Shown here one piece after another: positions 8,504 through 18,483 of a stretch of 64,000 nucleotides of DNA. The translations under genes were made by a program, and so were the position numbers. The DNA is from Leptospiraceae bacterium. GTDB lineage: Bacteria; Spirochaetota; Leptospiria; Leptospirales; Leptonemataceae. Under the pieces are notes generated by a model, which saw only the letters and a program-made list of their open reading frames with translations, was not told the origin of the DNA and ran no database searches. The stretch covers positions 124,001 to 188,000 of the forward strand of contig JAOACE010000013.1 in NCBI GenBank assembly GCA_026418015.1, in the 5' to 3' direction. Every line of letters starts with the position of its first letter. Position 1 is the stretch's first letter.

Positions 8504-9031
8504 ATGATACCAGAAACAGCATTAGAATTACCTTTTAAATATTCGCCGTTTATTCATAATTTTCATCAAGAAAAAAACTTGAAAGCATACTATGACGAAG
8601 CAAATCAAAAATTCTATTTACAGTTTACCCCCGATAAAAACGTAGAAGGACCACCAAATCATGTACATGGTGGATATTTGGCAAGTATATTAGACGAATC
8701 GATGGGAGCCATTATGTTTTTGTCGGGATATTTTGGTTTAACCAATCATTTCGAGATCAACTACAAAAAACCAGTACCATTATTTCGCACTCACTATATA
8801 TGTTCCGAAGTTCTAAAAGTAGAGAAAAGAAAAATTTACATAGAAGCAAAAGTTTTTTCGGAGGATAAAGTTTATACAATTTCTAATGCCATTTTTGTTC
8901 AATTTGATTTTAACAAATTAGGACTTACACCAGAATATCGAGTGATTCTAAGATTCCACGAAATTAGAAAAGAAGGACATAACTTTAAAGAAGCAATAGA
9001 ATTATTAAAAAAAGAATATCAATATTCTTAA
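8504..9031 (+). CDS. PaaI-family hotdog thioesterase
   Basis: A 175-residue hotdog protein. The signature HVHGGYLASILDESMG near residues 51-66 is the conserved central helix of PaaI/acyl-CoA thioesterase 4-HBT domains, with the catalytic Asp/Glu in LDE. It is followed by NYKKPVPL and alternating strands. The predicted role is cytoplasmic hydrolysis of an acyl-CoA, with chain specificity unknown. It is a second hotdog gene within 3 kb of the DUF4442 gene, and both share a TTGA-N8-TCAA site upstream, so common control is possible. No signal peptide is seen. Confidence 0.83.
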   Translation: MIPETALELPFKYSPFIHNFHQEKNLKAYYDEANQKFYLQFTPDKNVEGPPNHVHGGYLASILDESMGAIMFLSGYFGLTNHFEINYKKPVPLFRTHYICSEVLKVEKRKIYIEAKVFSEDKVYTISNAIFVQFDFNKLGLTPEYRVILRFHEIRKEGHNFKEAIELLKKEYQYS

Positions 9032-9035
9032 AGAT

Positions 9036-10718
9036 TTATTCAAAATTATAGCCTATACCAACACTAATAGACTGATTTTTCTCGATGATGGTTTTTTTTT
9101 GTCCAAATGTAATTAAATCATAAAATGGTCCAGTGACGAAAGTTATAGGACGATCATCATCCGGAGACAATGCTATTGCTTCGCTTTTTGTGTTATTACC
9201 CACAAGCTCACTAAAGAAGTATCTTGCAAAAAAGAACCAATGTTCGTAAATATTTTGATTATACTGTAATGAAAAGTATTCTCCACTTCCTTTTCCAGAA
9301 TACGATATATTTACACTATTATATCTATCCCACAAACCCACACTTTTGTTAAATTCGAGTTCTATACTATCGTATGTACCTTTAAAACTTCCATTGATCA
9401 AACCAAAATCGATTTGTAATTCTTCTTTTAGAGAAAATTTTACTGTTAAAGAAGGTCCTAAAAATAAAAAGTCGTTTTCCATGGACTGAATTGTAGTATA
9501 ATTCAATTTGTAGTTGAATAGATCATCAGAAATTTTGGTAATACGAACATTGGTAGAAACAGAGTATATACCACCTTTGATACCAAGTATGGTTGTTTTG
9601 TTGTTTAAGTTAAAACGATAACCATCATATTTAAACCATAGTTGACCATAAGAATACTCTGGTTCCTCTTGAAATTTTGCACTCATTAAAGGGAAAAAGA
9701 ATGAACCTTGAGAAAGGCCGTATTTTCTTGCCTCGATGGACTGATTCAACAAAATAGACGTAGTATCAAGCCCAATAGCCCAATTGTTAAAGTAATACGA
9801 AATAAAAAAATAACCATTAGAATGATATTTTTTAAAACGATTCTCTTCGTTAAAATATTCTTGTCTTGGTTGAGTATCTACCAAAAGAGAACCAATATAC
9901 TCTGCAAAAAGAAAAATGTTATTGATCTTAACAAAAGAAGGAATGGAATAACTCGGACCTAAACCATATCCTATCTCTAAATTCTCTCTTCGGATAATCG
10001 GTTCTTTGGGTTTCTTTCTTTCTTCTTGCTTTCGTCTTTCTTCTTCTAATCGCTTTTCTTCTTCTTGCTTTCGCCTGATCTCTTCTTCTTGTTGTTTACG
10101 TCTTTGTTCTTCTATTTGCTTTTGTTCTTCTTGCCTTCGTTTTTCTAATTCGATTTCGTTTTGGGTTGGTCCAAACTGAATTCTTCGAATCTCTTCTTTG
10201 TTTAATAGAATTCTATTTCCATCCTCTGTCTGTACCTCTACTTTGGTTTGACTTTGGTTGGTAATCTTTCCTTGGATTACTTTACCATTTTTTAAAAAAA
10301 TAGTATCCTTTTGTTGGTTCTTTAAATCTGCTGGAAGGTTCTGATTCAATTCTTTTGGCAATATTTTTTGCTGTGGAACATTTTGAACAACTTTTACCTG
10401 AGGTTTGTTTAATTCTTGTTTTGCTGGATTTTGATTTTTCTGGGTTTTAGTTTGAGGATTTTCATCTTGCTTTTTGGGTTCTTCTTTATCTAATTGAATT
10501 TTTAATATATCCTGTTTATCGATTTCGATAACTTGATCATTTTCTAACTTTAAACTTATTCTTGTTTGTGCTAAATTGATGATTTTTCCTTTAAGTGTTT
10601 TTCCATTTTTTAAAATAATTGTGTCTGCAAACAAAAATGATGGTATAAAAATATATATAAATATTATATTAATTATTTTAATATTTTTATTCATGATTTT
10701 TTTAAAATTATCCAACAT
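9036..10718 (-). CDS. Outer-membrane beta-barrel protein with duplicated N-terminal domain
   Basis: A 560-residue exported protein. A signal peptide ends near FLFADT. Two copies of a short beta domain follow (DTIILKNGKTLKGKIINLAQ, and TIFLKNGKVIQGKITNQSQ), each ending in an (I/L)-(K/R)-(R/K)-IQ segment. These are joined by a Lys/Gln/Pro linker and followed by a Glu/Arg/Lys/Gln-rich coiled coil (about residues 188-240). The last 310 residues alternate polar and aromatic residues and end in GIGYNFE, typical of an outer-membrane barrel closing with a terminal aromatic strand. Met9 (start at 10694) is an equally good start for the signal peptide. The function is unknown. Confidence 0.75.
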   Translation of the reverse strand: MLDNFKKIMNKNIKIINIIFIYIFIPSFLFADTIILKNGKTLKGKIINLAQTRISLKLENDQVIEIDKQDILKIQLDKEEPKKQDENPQTKTQKNQNPAKQELNKPQVKVVQNVPQQKILPKELNQNLPADLKNQQKDTIFLKNGKVIQGKITNQSQTKVEVQTEDGNRILLNKEEIRRIQFGPTQNEIELEKRRQEEQKQIEEQRRKQQEEEIRRKQEEEKRLEEERRKQEERKKPKEPIIRRENLEIGYGLGPSYSIPSFVKINNIFLFAEYIGSLLVDTQPRQEYFNEENRFKKYHSNGYFFISYYFNNWAIGLDTTSILLNQSIEARKYGLSQGSFFFPLMSAKFQEEPEYSYGQLWFKYDGYRFNLNNKTTILGIKGGIYSVSTNVRITKISDDLFNYKLNYTTIQSMENDFLFLGPSLTVKFSLKEELQIDFGLINGSFKGTYDSIELEFNKSVGLWDRYNSVNISYSGKGSGEYFSLQYNQNIYEHWFFFARYFFSELVGNNTKSEAIALSPDDDRPITFVTGPFYDLITFGQKKTIIEKNQSISVGIGYNFE

Positions 10719-10725
10719 AATTGTT

Positions 10726-12108
10726 TTATATATTATGCTTGCTACTTAATTCTAAATCAGGCAAGAATATAGTTATCAACATTCCTAAAAAAGAGAAAAG
10801 TCCACATACAAACATAATAGAAGGGAATGCATGCAAAATAGTTTTATCTTGATATTTTTCGAAAAATTTATAATAAATCAACCCTAATAATGCAACCCCT
10901 AATGTTGCCCCCAATTGCCTAAAAAATTGAATCGAACTTGTAGCAGTACCAATTCTTTGTAAAGATACACTATTCTGAACAGCAATAATATATAGTGGAA
11001 GTACTGGTCCAAAAGCAAAACCTAATATAACCATACTTAGAAACATATAAGTTAAATTTAATTCTAAATATTTTGTAAATATAAAAATAACAAAAAACAT
11101 AGATAATATAATTAGATTACTTGTCAATAAAATATTTTTATATCTACCTGCTTTTGATGCCCATTTACCAGCTGTTGTGCTTGCAATTACTACACCTAAG
11201 GTCAAAGGTGTAATGATAAAACTTGCATTTAAAACATTGATATGGTATTTATCTATTAGATATAAGGGGAAAAAGATCAATGTTCCTAAAAAGGGACCAC
11301 CAAAAGCAAATACAGCTAATGCACTTTTATTAAAGGTTGGATTTTTCAACAATGTTAAATCAAAAAGAGGATGTTCATTCTTTAATTCATATTGATAGAA
11401 CAATATTAAACCTATGATTGCTAAGAATAAATAGAATAATTTATCATATACAAATAATTGTACTTCGCTAAACAACAACAAAAAAGAAAAAGACCAAACG
11501 AATAGCAACAATGCACCGATAAAATCAAACTTTTGGTTAGAAACGGGTGGAATATAAGGCATATATCTTATCAATGAAATTAAAATTACAATTCCTAAGG
11601 GAACATTAATCAAAAATACCCAATGCCAAGAAAAAATATGAGTTAAATAACCACCAAGTAATGGACCTAATATACTACTAAATCCAAAAACTGCACCAAT
11701 CCAACCTTGAATTTTTCCTCTTTCCCTTGGTACGTATAAAATTCCAATCGTGCTAAACGTAATAGAAATTATGCCACCCCCTCCAATTCCTTGAATAAAC
11801 CTAAAAATTGTTAATTGAAGCATGCTCTCGCTCAAAGAACATAGAAATGACCCTAAAATAAAGATAAAATTCGCAAAAATAATCAACACTTTGACAGAAT
11901 AAATATCACATAAACGACCAAAAATTGGTAAAAAAATCACCGAAGAAATCAAATAACTTGATACAATCCAACTATAATGCTCTGGTTCTTTTAGATCAGC
12001 AACAATTGAGGGAGAAGCTGTTGCAATAATAGTTTGATCCAAAGCAGCTAAGAATAAACTTAAAAAAATCCCCATTAAAATAAGAATCTTTGTTTTGTTA
12101 AATTCCAT
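10726..12108 (-). CDS. MFS drug exporter, DHA2 (EmrB/QacA) type
   Basis: Proton-coupled efflux pump of the inner membrane. The frame is open to 12201, but the first 31 codons there are the reverse complement of a degenerate 5S rRNA plus spacer, so I start at MEFNKTKILILMG (460 residues), which leads straight into helix 1. Met at 12129 is the alternative. Recognisable motifs are LDQTIIATASPSIV in helix 1, the motif C-like SSILGPLLGGYLTH, and FLINVPLGI, all hallmarks of the 14-helix DHA2 family. The substrate is unknown. The gene directly follows the tandem 5S copies on the same strand and has no obvious promoter of its own, so it may be transcribed from the 5S promoter. Confidence 0.85.
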   Translation of the reverse strand: MEFNKTKILILMGIFLSLFLAALDQTIIATASPSIVADLKEPEHYSWIVSSYLISSVIFLPIFGRLCDIYSVKVLIIFANFIFILGSFLCSLSESMLQLTIFRFIQGIGGGGIISITFSTIGILYVPRERGKIQGWIGAVFGFSSILGPLLGGYLTHIFSWHWVFLINVPLGIVILISLIRYMPYIPPVSNQKFDFIGALLLFVWSFSFLLLFSEVQLFVYDKLFYLFLAIIGLILFYQYELKNEHPLFDLTLLKNPTFNKSALAVFAFGGPFLGTLIFFPLYLIDKYHINVLNASFIITPLTLGVVIASTTAGKWASKAGRYKNILLTSNLIILSMFFVIFIFTKYLELNLTYMFLSMVILGFAFGPVLPLYIIAVQNSVSLQRIGTATSSIQFFRQLGATLGVALLGLIYYKFFEKYQDKTILHAFPSIMFVCGLFSFLGMLITIFLPDLELSSKHNI

Positions 12109-12154
12109 TCTTCTGGTAAAAAAAGTCATTCCATCCAATTCGACAATAATTTTT

Positions 12155-12257
12155 AACCGTCCTGCTACTCCACACAGCAAACCATGCTGTGCCATCCGCA
12201 ATGAAGGGCTTTACTTCCGTGTCCGTATGCGAACGGTATCCTATGGATCCCCTCGTT
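12155..12257 (-). pseudogene. Degenerate 5S rRNA copy
   Basis: Reading the minus strand, this stretch aligns with the intact 5S at 12323-12432. It keeps near-identical blocks such as ACGGAAGT and AAGCCC and the region around GCTGTGTGG and AGCAGGACGGT, with many changes elsewhere. The terminal closing stem GGCACCG/CGGTGCC is lost at both ends. I read it as a decayed duplicate rather than a working gene, though a diverged functional copy cannot be excluded. Confidence 0.75.
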
Positions 12258-12322
12258 TATTTCAATTATTATTTTGAATGATTTTTTATGATTAGTAATA
12301 TCAAGTAATATAAGGAAGAACC

Positions 12323-12432
<110 letters not shown>

Positions 12433-12441
12433 GTTGAATAC

Positions 12442-12470
12442 CATATAATTTTAACACTTTATCTTTGCAA
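12442..12470 (-). promoter_or_regulatory. Promoter of the 5S rRNA gene
   Basis: On the minus strand a -35 box TTGCAA (12465-12470) and a -10 box TATATG (12442-12447) are separated by 17 bases. The 5S 5' end lies about 9 bases downstream. The placement fits a sigma-70 promoter. Confidence 0.55.
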
Positions 12471-12556
12471 GCCATTTTTAGTTCTAAGAACAAAAAAATT
12501 GCAAAAAAACGAAAAAAAATATTTAATCTAAACCATACAAAAAAATCTTTATCTTC

Positions 12557-13480
12557 ATGAAGAAATTTCAACTATGTAAAATTTTATTTTTATTGATATT
12601 AACGAATTGCACTTTTTTTAAAGAAAATAAACCAATTCAGAATCCAGGTCTTGGAGTTTATAAAAAAAATGACATTTATCAAATTTATTTTGATGTGGGA
12701 ATCTTTACTTTTGAGGATCAAAAAATACAACGAAAAGAAATACAAGATTTATTCCAAAAAGTTATAACAGAATTAAAACAAAAATTCAACGATATAGAAT
12801 TAATTCCAGTTTTTGATCAACCACAAGATGCCCCTTTTATTATGAAGCGAGGTATATCAAAACGTTTAAATCCTAACATACAAAATTTTCAGATCAATGT
12901 TAAGTTTAATTATATAAATAACTTTATTGTAGAAATTTCCCATCAAGATGCTTCGAAAAAATATTTTTTATCTAGCCAATTGCATCATTTTTTATATAGT
13001 CAAGTCCGCTATGATATTTTATTAATACCTTTTCCCATCGCATCTGATTTTCATTACAATTCTACCAAAAGAGAATTAGAATTCCACGATTCCGAAATAG
13101 GAATTTCAAAAGGACGAACTGCATTAGATAAATTAGGCATCATCACATACATTGATTACAAAAACATAGATTCCATTTCGAATCAAGAATTAATCAAAAA
13201 AAGCTTATTGTCTTTTATATTGTCCCTACCATTAGAAACTACCCTAGAATTTTTAAAAAAGGATTGTTTCGAATGCGACAACTATCTTAAAAAAAGAAAA
13301 AAAATTTTTGATATATACAACAACTTTCACAATGGTAACCTTAAACAAGGTTGCGAAGATTTATCTCTCTATTGGAAAAACTGGATCGAACATCCATATA
13401 TAAAAAAACATTCATTAGTAATAATTCAACAACTAGAAGAAAATTACGAAATTTTACAAAAAAGATGCAAAAAATCGTAA
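12557..13480 (+). CDS. Putative lipoprotein of unknown function
   Basis: A 307-residue protein not recognised. The N-terminus MKKFQLCKILFLLILTNC is a lipoprotein signal with Cys18 as the acylation site. The rest has no repeats or membrane helices. It contains mixed alpha/beta segments and a late Cys pair (CFECDNYLKKR). It begins 124 bases from the divergent 5S gene and is followed 28 bases later by a second lipoprotein gene, so the two probably form an operon. No catalytic motif is visible. Confidence 0.7.
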   Translation: MKKFQLCKILFLLILTNCTFFKENKPIQNPGLGVYKKNDIYQIYFDVGIFTFEDQKIQRKEIQDLFQKVITELKQKFNDIELIPVFDQPQDAPFIMKRGISKRLNPNIQNFQINVKFNYINNFIVEISHQDASKKYFLSSQLHHFLYSQVRYDILLIPFPIASDFHYNSTKRELEFHDSEIGISKGRTALDKLGIITYIDYKNIDSISNQELIKKSLLSFILSLPLETTLEFLKKDCFECDNYLKKRKKIFDIYNNFHNGNLKQGCEDLSLYWKNWIEHPYIKKHSLVIIQQLEENYEILQKRCKKS

Positions 13481-13508
13481 AAAAATCACGTCTAAATGAA
13501 TTAGGTCT

Positions 13509-13832
13509 ATGAGAAAACATAAATTGATTTTATCAATAGGGATTTTTGTAATTTTTATTCCCTTTTGCAAAAAAGAGCAAATAAAAAATCATCAACCCTC
13601 AAAAATCGAGCAAAACAATCAACATTCAGAAGATAAATTTTTTTTTAGCTGTCCACCAGGAAGTAGAAAAGCTGATTTTTGCATAGAGGTATATGAACCC
13701 GTTTGTGGCTGGTTTACAGAAAAGCCTAGTGAATGTAATAGTATCTATTGTAGAGAAAGTTATGCAAACCAATGTTTCGCTTGTAAAGATAATCGAGTAA
13801 TTGGATATACCAAAGGAAAGTGTAAAAATTAA
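13509..13832 (+). CDS. Kazal-like protease-inhibitor-domain lipoprotein
   Basis: A 107-residue protein with a lipoprotein signal ending at FIPFC (Cys20). The C-terminal 55 residues carry the Kazal-type spacing: a Cys before VYEPVCGW, then YANQCFACKDN, then a final GYTKGKC. The VCG and YAN-C-AC elements are the family signature. Kazal domains inhibit serine proteases, but bacterial versions are little characterised, and inhibition here is inferred from the fold only. The extra Cys pair between VCGW and YANQC is unusual. Translation probably follows the upstream lipoprotein gene. Confidence 0.75.
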   Translation: MRKHKLILSIGIFVIFIPFCKKEQIKNHQPSKIEQNNQHSEDKFFFSCPPGSRKADFCIEVYEPVCGWFTEKPSECNSIYCRESYANQCFACKDNRVIGYTKGKCKN

Positions 13833-13848
13833 AGAGAATTAAACTGTA

Positions 13849-14064
13849 TTAACGATATTTAAAAAATTGGTCCTTATCAAGTTGGATTTTGGAGTATTCC
13901 TGATTTAAATATTCACAAAATCCCTTTTCTCCACAATATTTAAAGATTTCTTCTTCTTTAAAGGGACATTCCATTGGGCATCGAAAGTATTGATTCAATT
14001 TCTTTCTTTGGAAATAGGCAAATCGATTTACGGAACAATTGGAACAAAATGGATTTTCTTTCAT
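13849..14064 (-). CDS. Small Cys-rich protein, probably iron-regulated
   Basis: A 71-residue protein of unknown function with seven Cys: FCSNC near the start, then CPMEC about 20 residues later, then YC and FC. No signal peptide is visible, so a cytoplasmic metal-binding or Fe-S-binding role is plausible but unproven. It is a single gene, convergent with the Kazal-like lipoprotein. A strong Fur-box match lies 45 bases upstream, the main reason to treat it as a real and iron-responsive gene. The start Met has only a weak ribosome binding site. Confidence 0.6.
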   Translation of the reverse strand: MKENPFCSNCSVNRFAYFQRKKLNQYFRCPMECPFKEEEIFKYCGEKGFCEYLNQEYSKIQLDKDQFFKYR

Positions 14065-14108
14065 AAAAACAACTTTTTCTCATAAGAATGTTTTGTCAAT
14101 TTTTTATT

Positions 14109-14129
14109 GATATTGAGACTCATTCTCAT
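14109..14129. promoter_or_regulatory. Fur-box-like operator
   Basis: ATTGAGACTCATTCTCAT (14112-14129), preceded by GAT, differs at only two positions from the proteobacterial Fur consensus core ATGAGAATCATTCTCAT with its leading GATA. It sits in the promoter region of the Cys-rich 71-residue gene (start 14064). A weaker related site TTCTCATAAGAA lies at 14077-14088, between it and the start. Confidence 0.6.
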
Positions 14130-14140
14130 ATTTCATGTAA

Positions 14141-14166
14141 TAAAAAAGCACCCTACTCGGGTGCTT
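14141..14166 (-). terminator. Terminator of groES-groEL
   Basis: AGCACCC and GGGTGCT form a 7-base stem around a 5-base loop, followed on the minus strand by a run of T. It lies 14 bases after the groEL stop. Confidence 0.9.
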
Positions 14167-14179
14167 CTGAGAAAAAAGA

Positions 14180-15850
<1,671 letters not shown>

Positions 15851-15862
15851 TTAGGATTTTGA

Positions 15863-16147
15863 TTATTCGATTACTGCCAGTATATCACTTTCACGTACAA
15901 TCAAATATTCTTTACCATCTTTTTTAATTTCTGTACCAGCATACTTACCATAAAGAACGCGATCTCCCACCTTTACTTGAAGTGGTACAACTTTTCCGTT
16001 TTCTTGACGACCAGGTCCAACAGCAATTACTTTACCTTCTTGTGGTTTTTCTTTTGCTGTATCGGGAATAATGATGCTACCAATTCTTTCTTCTTGTTGT
16101 TCAATGGGCTCAATTAATACCCTATCAGCTAATGGTTTAATGTTCAT
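15863..16147 (-). CDS. groES: Co-chaperonin GroES (Hsp10)
   Basis: A 94-residue lid of the GroEL chamber. It begins [19 protein letters not shown], has the mobile-loop region [17 protein letters not shown], and ends in [17 protein letters not shown], all standard for the family. It is the first gene of the operon, with AAGGAGG seven bases before its start. The long 5' region carries a CIRCE-type repeat, so repression by HrcA is likely. Confidence 0.97.
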   Translation of the reverse strand: MNIKPLADRVLIEPIEQQEERIGSIIIPDTAKEKPQEGKVIAVGPGRQENGKVVPLQVKVGDRVLYGKYAGTEIKKDGKEYLIVRESDILAVIE

Positions 16148-16209
16148 GTTTTTCCTCCTTTTTTAAATATCTAAATAATAATTACATGATTACTGGTGGA
16201 TTTTTGATA

Positions 16210-16236
16210 TTAGCAATCTCAACCTTTAATTGCTAA
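16210..16236. promoter_or_regulatory. CIRCE-type HrcA operator (variant)
   Basis: TTAGCAATC-N9-AATTGCTAA has the 9-9-9 layout of the CIRCE element (TTAGCACTC-N9-GAGTGCTAA). It lies downstream of the groES promoter. The perfect complementarity extends outward to 11-base arms (16207-16217 and 16229-16239). The inner CTC/GAG bases of the consensus are changed in both arms. A further half-site AATTGCTAA occurs at 16312-16320. Confidence 0.75.
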
Positions 16237-16248
16237 TATCTATGGGTA

Positions 16249-16277
16249 AAAATAATTTTAAAGTCGTTCCCCGTCAA
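16249..16277 (-). promoter_or_regulatory. Putative groES-groEL promoter
   Basis: On the minus strand a TTGACG -35 box (16272-16277) and a TATTTT -10 box (16249-16254) are 17 bases apart. The CIRCE-type repeat begins about 10 bases downstream, where it would block initiation or escape. The -10 match is only fair. Confidence 0.45.
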
Positions 16278-16341
16278 CCAAAAAATCAAATTTTTTGCAA
16301 TTTTTTCATCTAATTGCTAAATAGTAAAATTTTTTTAATAT

Positions 16342-16356
16342 TAGTATGACATACTA
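16342..16356. promoter_or_regulatory. Perfect 7-1-7 palindrome before the transporter/cyclase operon
   Basis: TAGTATG-A-CATACTA is a perfect palindrome 36 bases upstream of the small frame at 16392 and 128 bases before the transporter frame. Its position just before the operon suggests a repressor or activator site. The binding protein is unknown. A weak promoter-like pair (TTGCTA at 16314, AATATT at 16337) lies immediately upstream. Confidence 0.45.
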
Positions 16357-16391
16357 TTATCCAAAATATAAATATATATAGAAAGGATATC

Positions 16392-16469
16392 ATGATAAAA
16401 AATTTCTATGAACATTACTTTAATTCCTTTTACTTATATTTAAATTTACTTAGCAAAGCATTATTATAA
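16392..16469 (+). CDS. Possible 25-residue leader peptide
   Basis: ATG with a fair ribosome binding site (AAGGA, 5 bases upstream) opens a 25-codon frame rich in Tyr, Phe and Leu that stops 14 bases before the transporter frame. Its first bases ATGATAAAAAATTT are repeated almost exactly at the transporter start (GTGATAAAAAATTT), so both peptides begin with MIKN. It may be a leader peptide or a leftover of a duplicated start. The remaining 16148-16483 region holds only the sites listed separately. Confidence 0.3.
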   Translation: MIKNFYEHYFNSFYLYLNLLSKALL

Positions 16470-16483
16470 AAAATATTTTTAAA

Positions 16484-18483
16484 GTGATAAAAAATTTAGT
16501 TGCATATTTTTTATTTAAGATATTTAATGCAAAAATTATGTATGGAATTATTTCATTTTCTGATTTAGAGACTCATCAAAAAAAACAATTTTTAGAAGAA
16601 ATGATATTTAAATTTACTTATCTATCAGAAATCAATAACTACCAATTAGCGAAATATATGTCCTTTTTTAAGGTTTATCATTGTAATACAAATCAACAAG
16701 TATATAACAAAGGCGAGAATGCAAAACATATTTACTGGATTCTAAAAGGGGAAGTTCAATTATATGATGTAAATACACAAATAAAAATAAAGGAAAATGA
16801 AGTTTTTGGTGATGAATCTCTATGCTCTAATGTACATTATTTTTTAAATGCTAAAACTACTTCTGAAAGTATTTTATTAGTTTTAGATGCAGACAATGCA
16901 CAATCCTTAATTTTAAATAATCTAAAAGATCAAAATATCATCCAAAAACTTTTAATCAAAATTGATGGAAAACAAGAATCCTATACAGAAAACCTAACAA
17001 AAGAAATTCCCATTAATGATGTTCATAAAAGCAAATTAAATTTTTTCTTTAAAAGAAACAATTCAATTAAAATCTTGGGTTGGTTATTAGCTATAACTTT
17101 ACCATTTCTACATTATTTTTTAATGTTTGAAAATCCCAAATATTATATCAATTGGAATAGCCATATTTTTATTAGTATATTTATCGCTGTACTTATAATG
17201 TGGGCTTTTCGTTTAATTCCCGAATATGTTACAAGTATTTTTGCTATTTTATCAATTTTAATATTAAATATAGCACCACAAAACATTGTTTTAAGTGGCT
17301 TTACAGATGGAAGTTTTTATTTAGCATTGAGCATTTTTACACTTAGTTCTTTAATTGTAAGTTCTGGTTTTGCTTATCGGATTGTACTATGGATATTAAG
17401 ATTAGTACCTGTTTCGACACGATGGTATACTTATAGCATTTTTTTTATTGGTTTCTTTTTAACTCCTATACTCCCATCTGCAAATGGTAGGATTAGTCTA
17501 ATTGTTCCTATTTTAAAGGACTTTATCCATTCTTTAGGTTTAAATCATACAAACAATCATTCAAAAGTAAAAGAATTGGTATCTATAAACAAAATTATAA
17601 CTGCTACCTTTATCAGTACAACAACATTTTCTAGCATTTTTTTAAGTAGTAAAGCAATACATTTTGTCGTTCTTGGTTTATTCCCTATTCAATTAAAAGA
17701 ACGTTTTACTTGGAGTTATTGGTTATTTGCTGCTTTTATGGCTGGTTTAATTCTTATAATTGGTTGTATTTTTTTACTAGAAATTTTTTATTCCAAAACA
17801 GAAAAACCACTAATAACGAAAAAACATATCGAACTCCAATATTTAACATTAGGGAAATCAGCGAAAATGAATATGCTGCAATTGGAGGCTTAATATTATT
17901 TATATTTGGTATTGCATCCTCTTCTTTACATAAAATATCCCTACCATGGATTGGTTTAATGATCCTTTATGCAACGTTATCGTTAGGTTTTATCAATCAC
18001 AAACAATTTAGAGAAAATATTGATTGGACTTTTTTAATATTTCTTGCATCAATGATTGGATTTATTAAAACATTTTCTTTTATCGGCCTTGAATCTGTTT
18101 TTTTAGAAAATTTTAAATGGTTAGGAATATACATGCAAAAAAATATAATGATATTTGTTATTTTGAGTTTTATCATCATCTTAGTTATGAGGCTTTTTAT
18201 TCCATCGAACTCTGCTGTTATAATTCTTACTACAATTTTATTTCCAATAGCTCAGACTTATGGTATTAATCTTTGGATAGTTAGTTTTATAATATTAATG
18301 TTCAGCGATATGTGGTTTTTTCCTTATCAATCCACCTACTATATTCAATTTGAAAATGAAATGTGTGATGAAATCTATTTTAACGAAAAAGATTTATTAA
18401 TATTTAATGGTATTTCGAACATTTTTAGAATTCTTGCTATTTTTATATCAATATATTATTGGAAGCAGGTTGGTATTTTATGA
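16484..18483 (+). pseudogene. Cyclic-nucleotide-binding-domain/SLC13-type transporter, frameshifted
   Basis: Two frames make one protein. The first (16484-17893) has a cNMP-binding-like domain (about residues 45-150: YNKGENAKHIYWILKGEVQL), then membrane helices of an SLC13/DASS-type anion transporter (TDGSFYLALSIFTLSSLIVS, TPILPSANGRISLIVPIL). The second continues the transporter in the -1 frame (ISENEYAAIGGLILF, FIPSNSAVIILT) to 18483. Adding one A to the AAA at 17855-17857 restores a single frame of about 666 codons. The end overlaps the next gene as ATGA, so the second part is ancestral coding sequence. The start is uncertain: GTG 16484 has no clear ribosome binding site, and ATG 16538 is an alternative. 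It may be a pseudogene or a sequence error; a slippery site is not convincing. Confidence 0.75.

Noticed and set aside
12109-12201. Longer MFS exporter beginning at 12201
   Set aside because: The extra codons are the complement of degenerate 5S rRNA plus spacer and do not resemble an MFS N-terminus.
17849-17860. Programmed -1 frameshifting in the transporter gene
   Set aside because: The in-frame codons GGG AAA do not form a proper X-XXY-YYZ site and no strong downstream structure is evident; an indel or read error is simpler.
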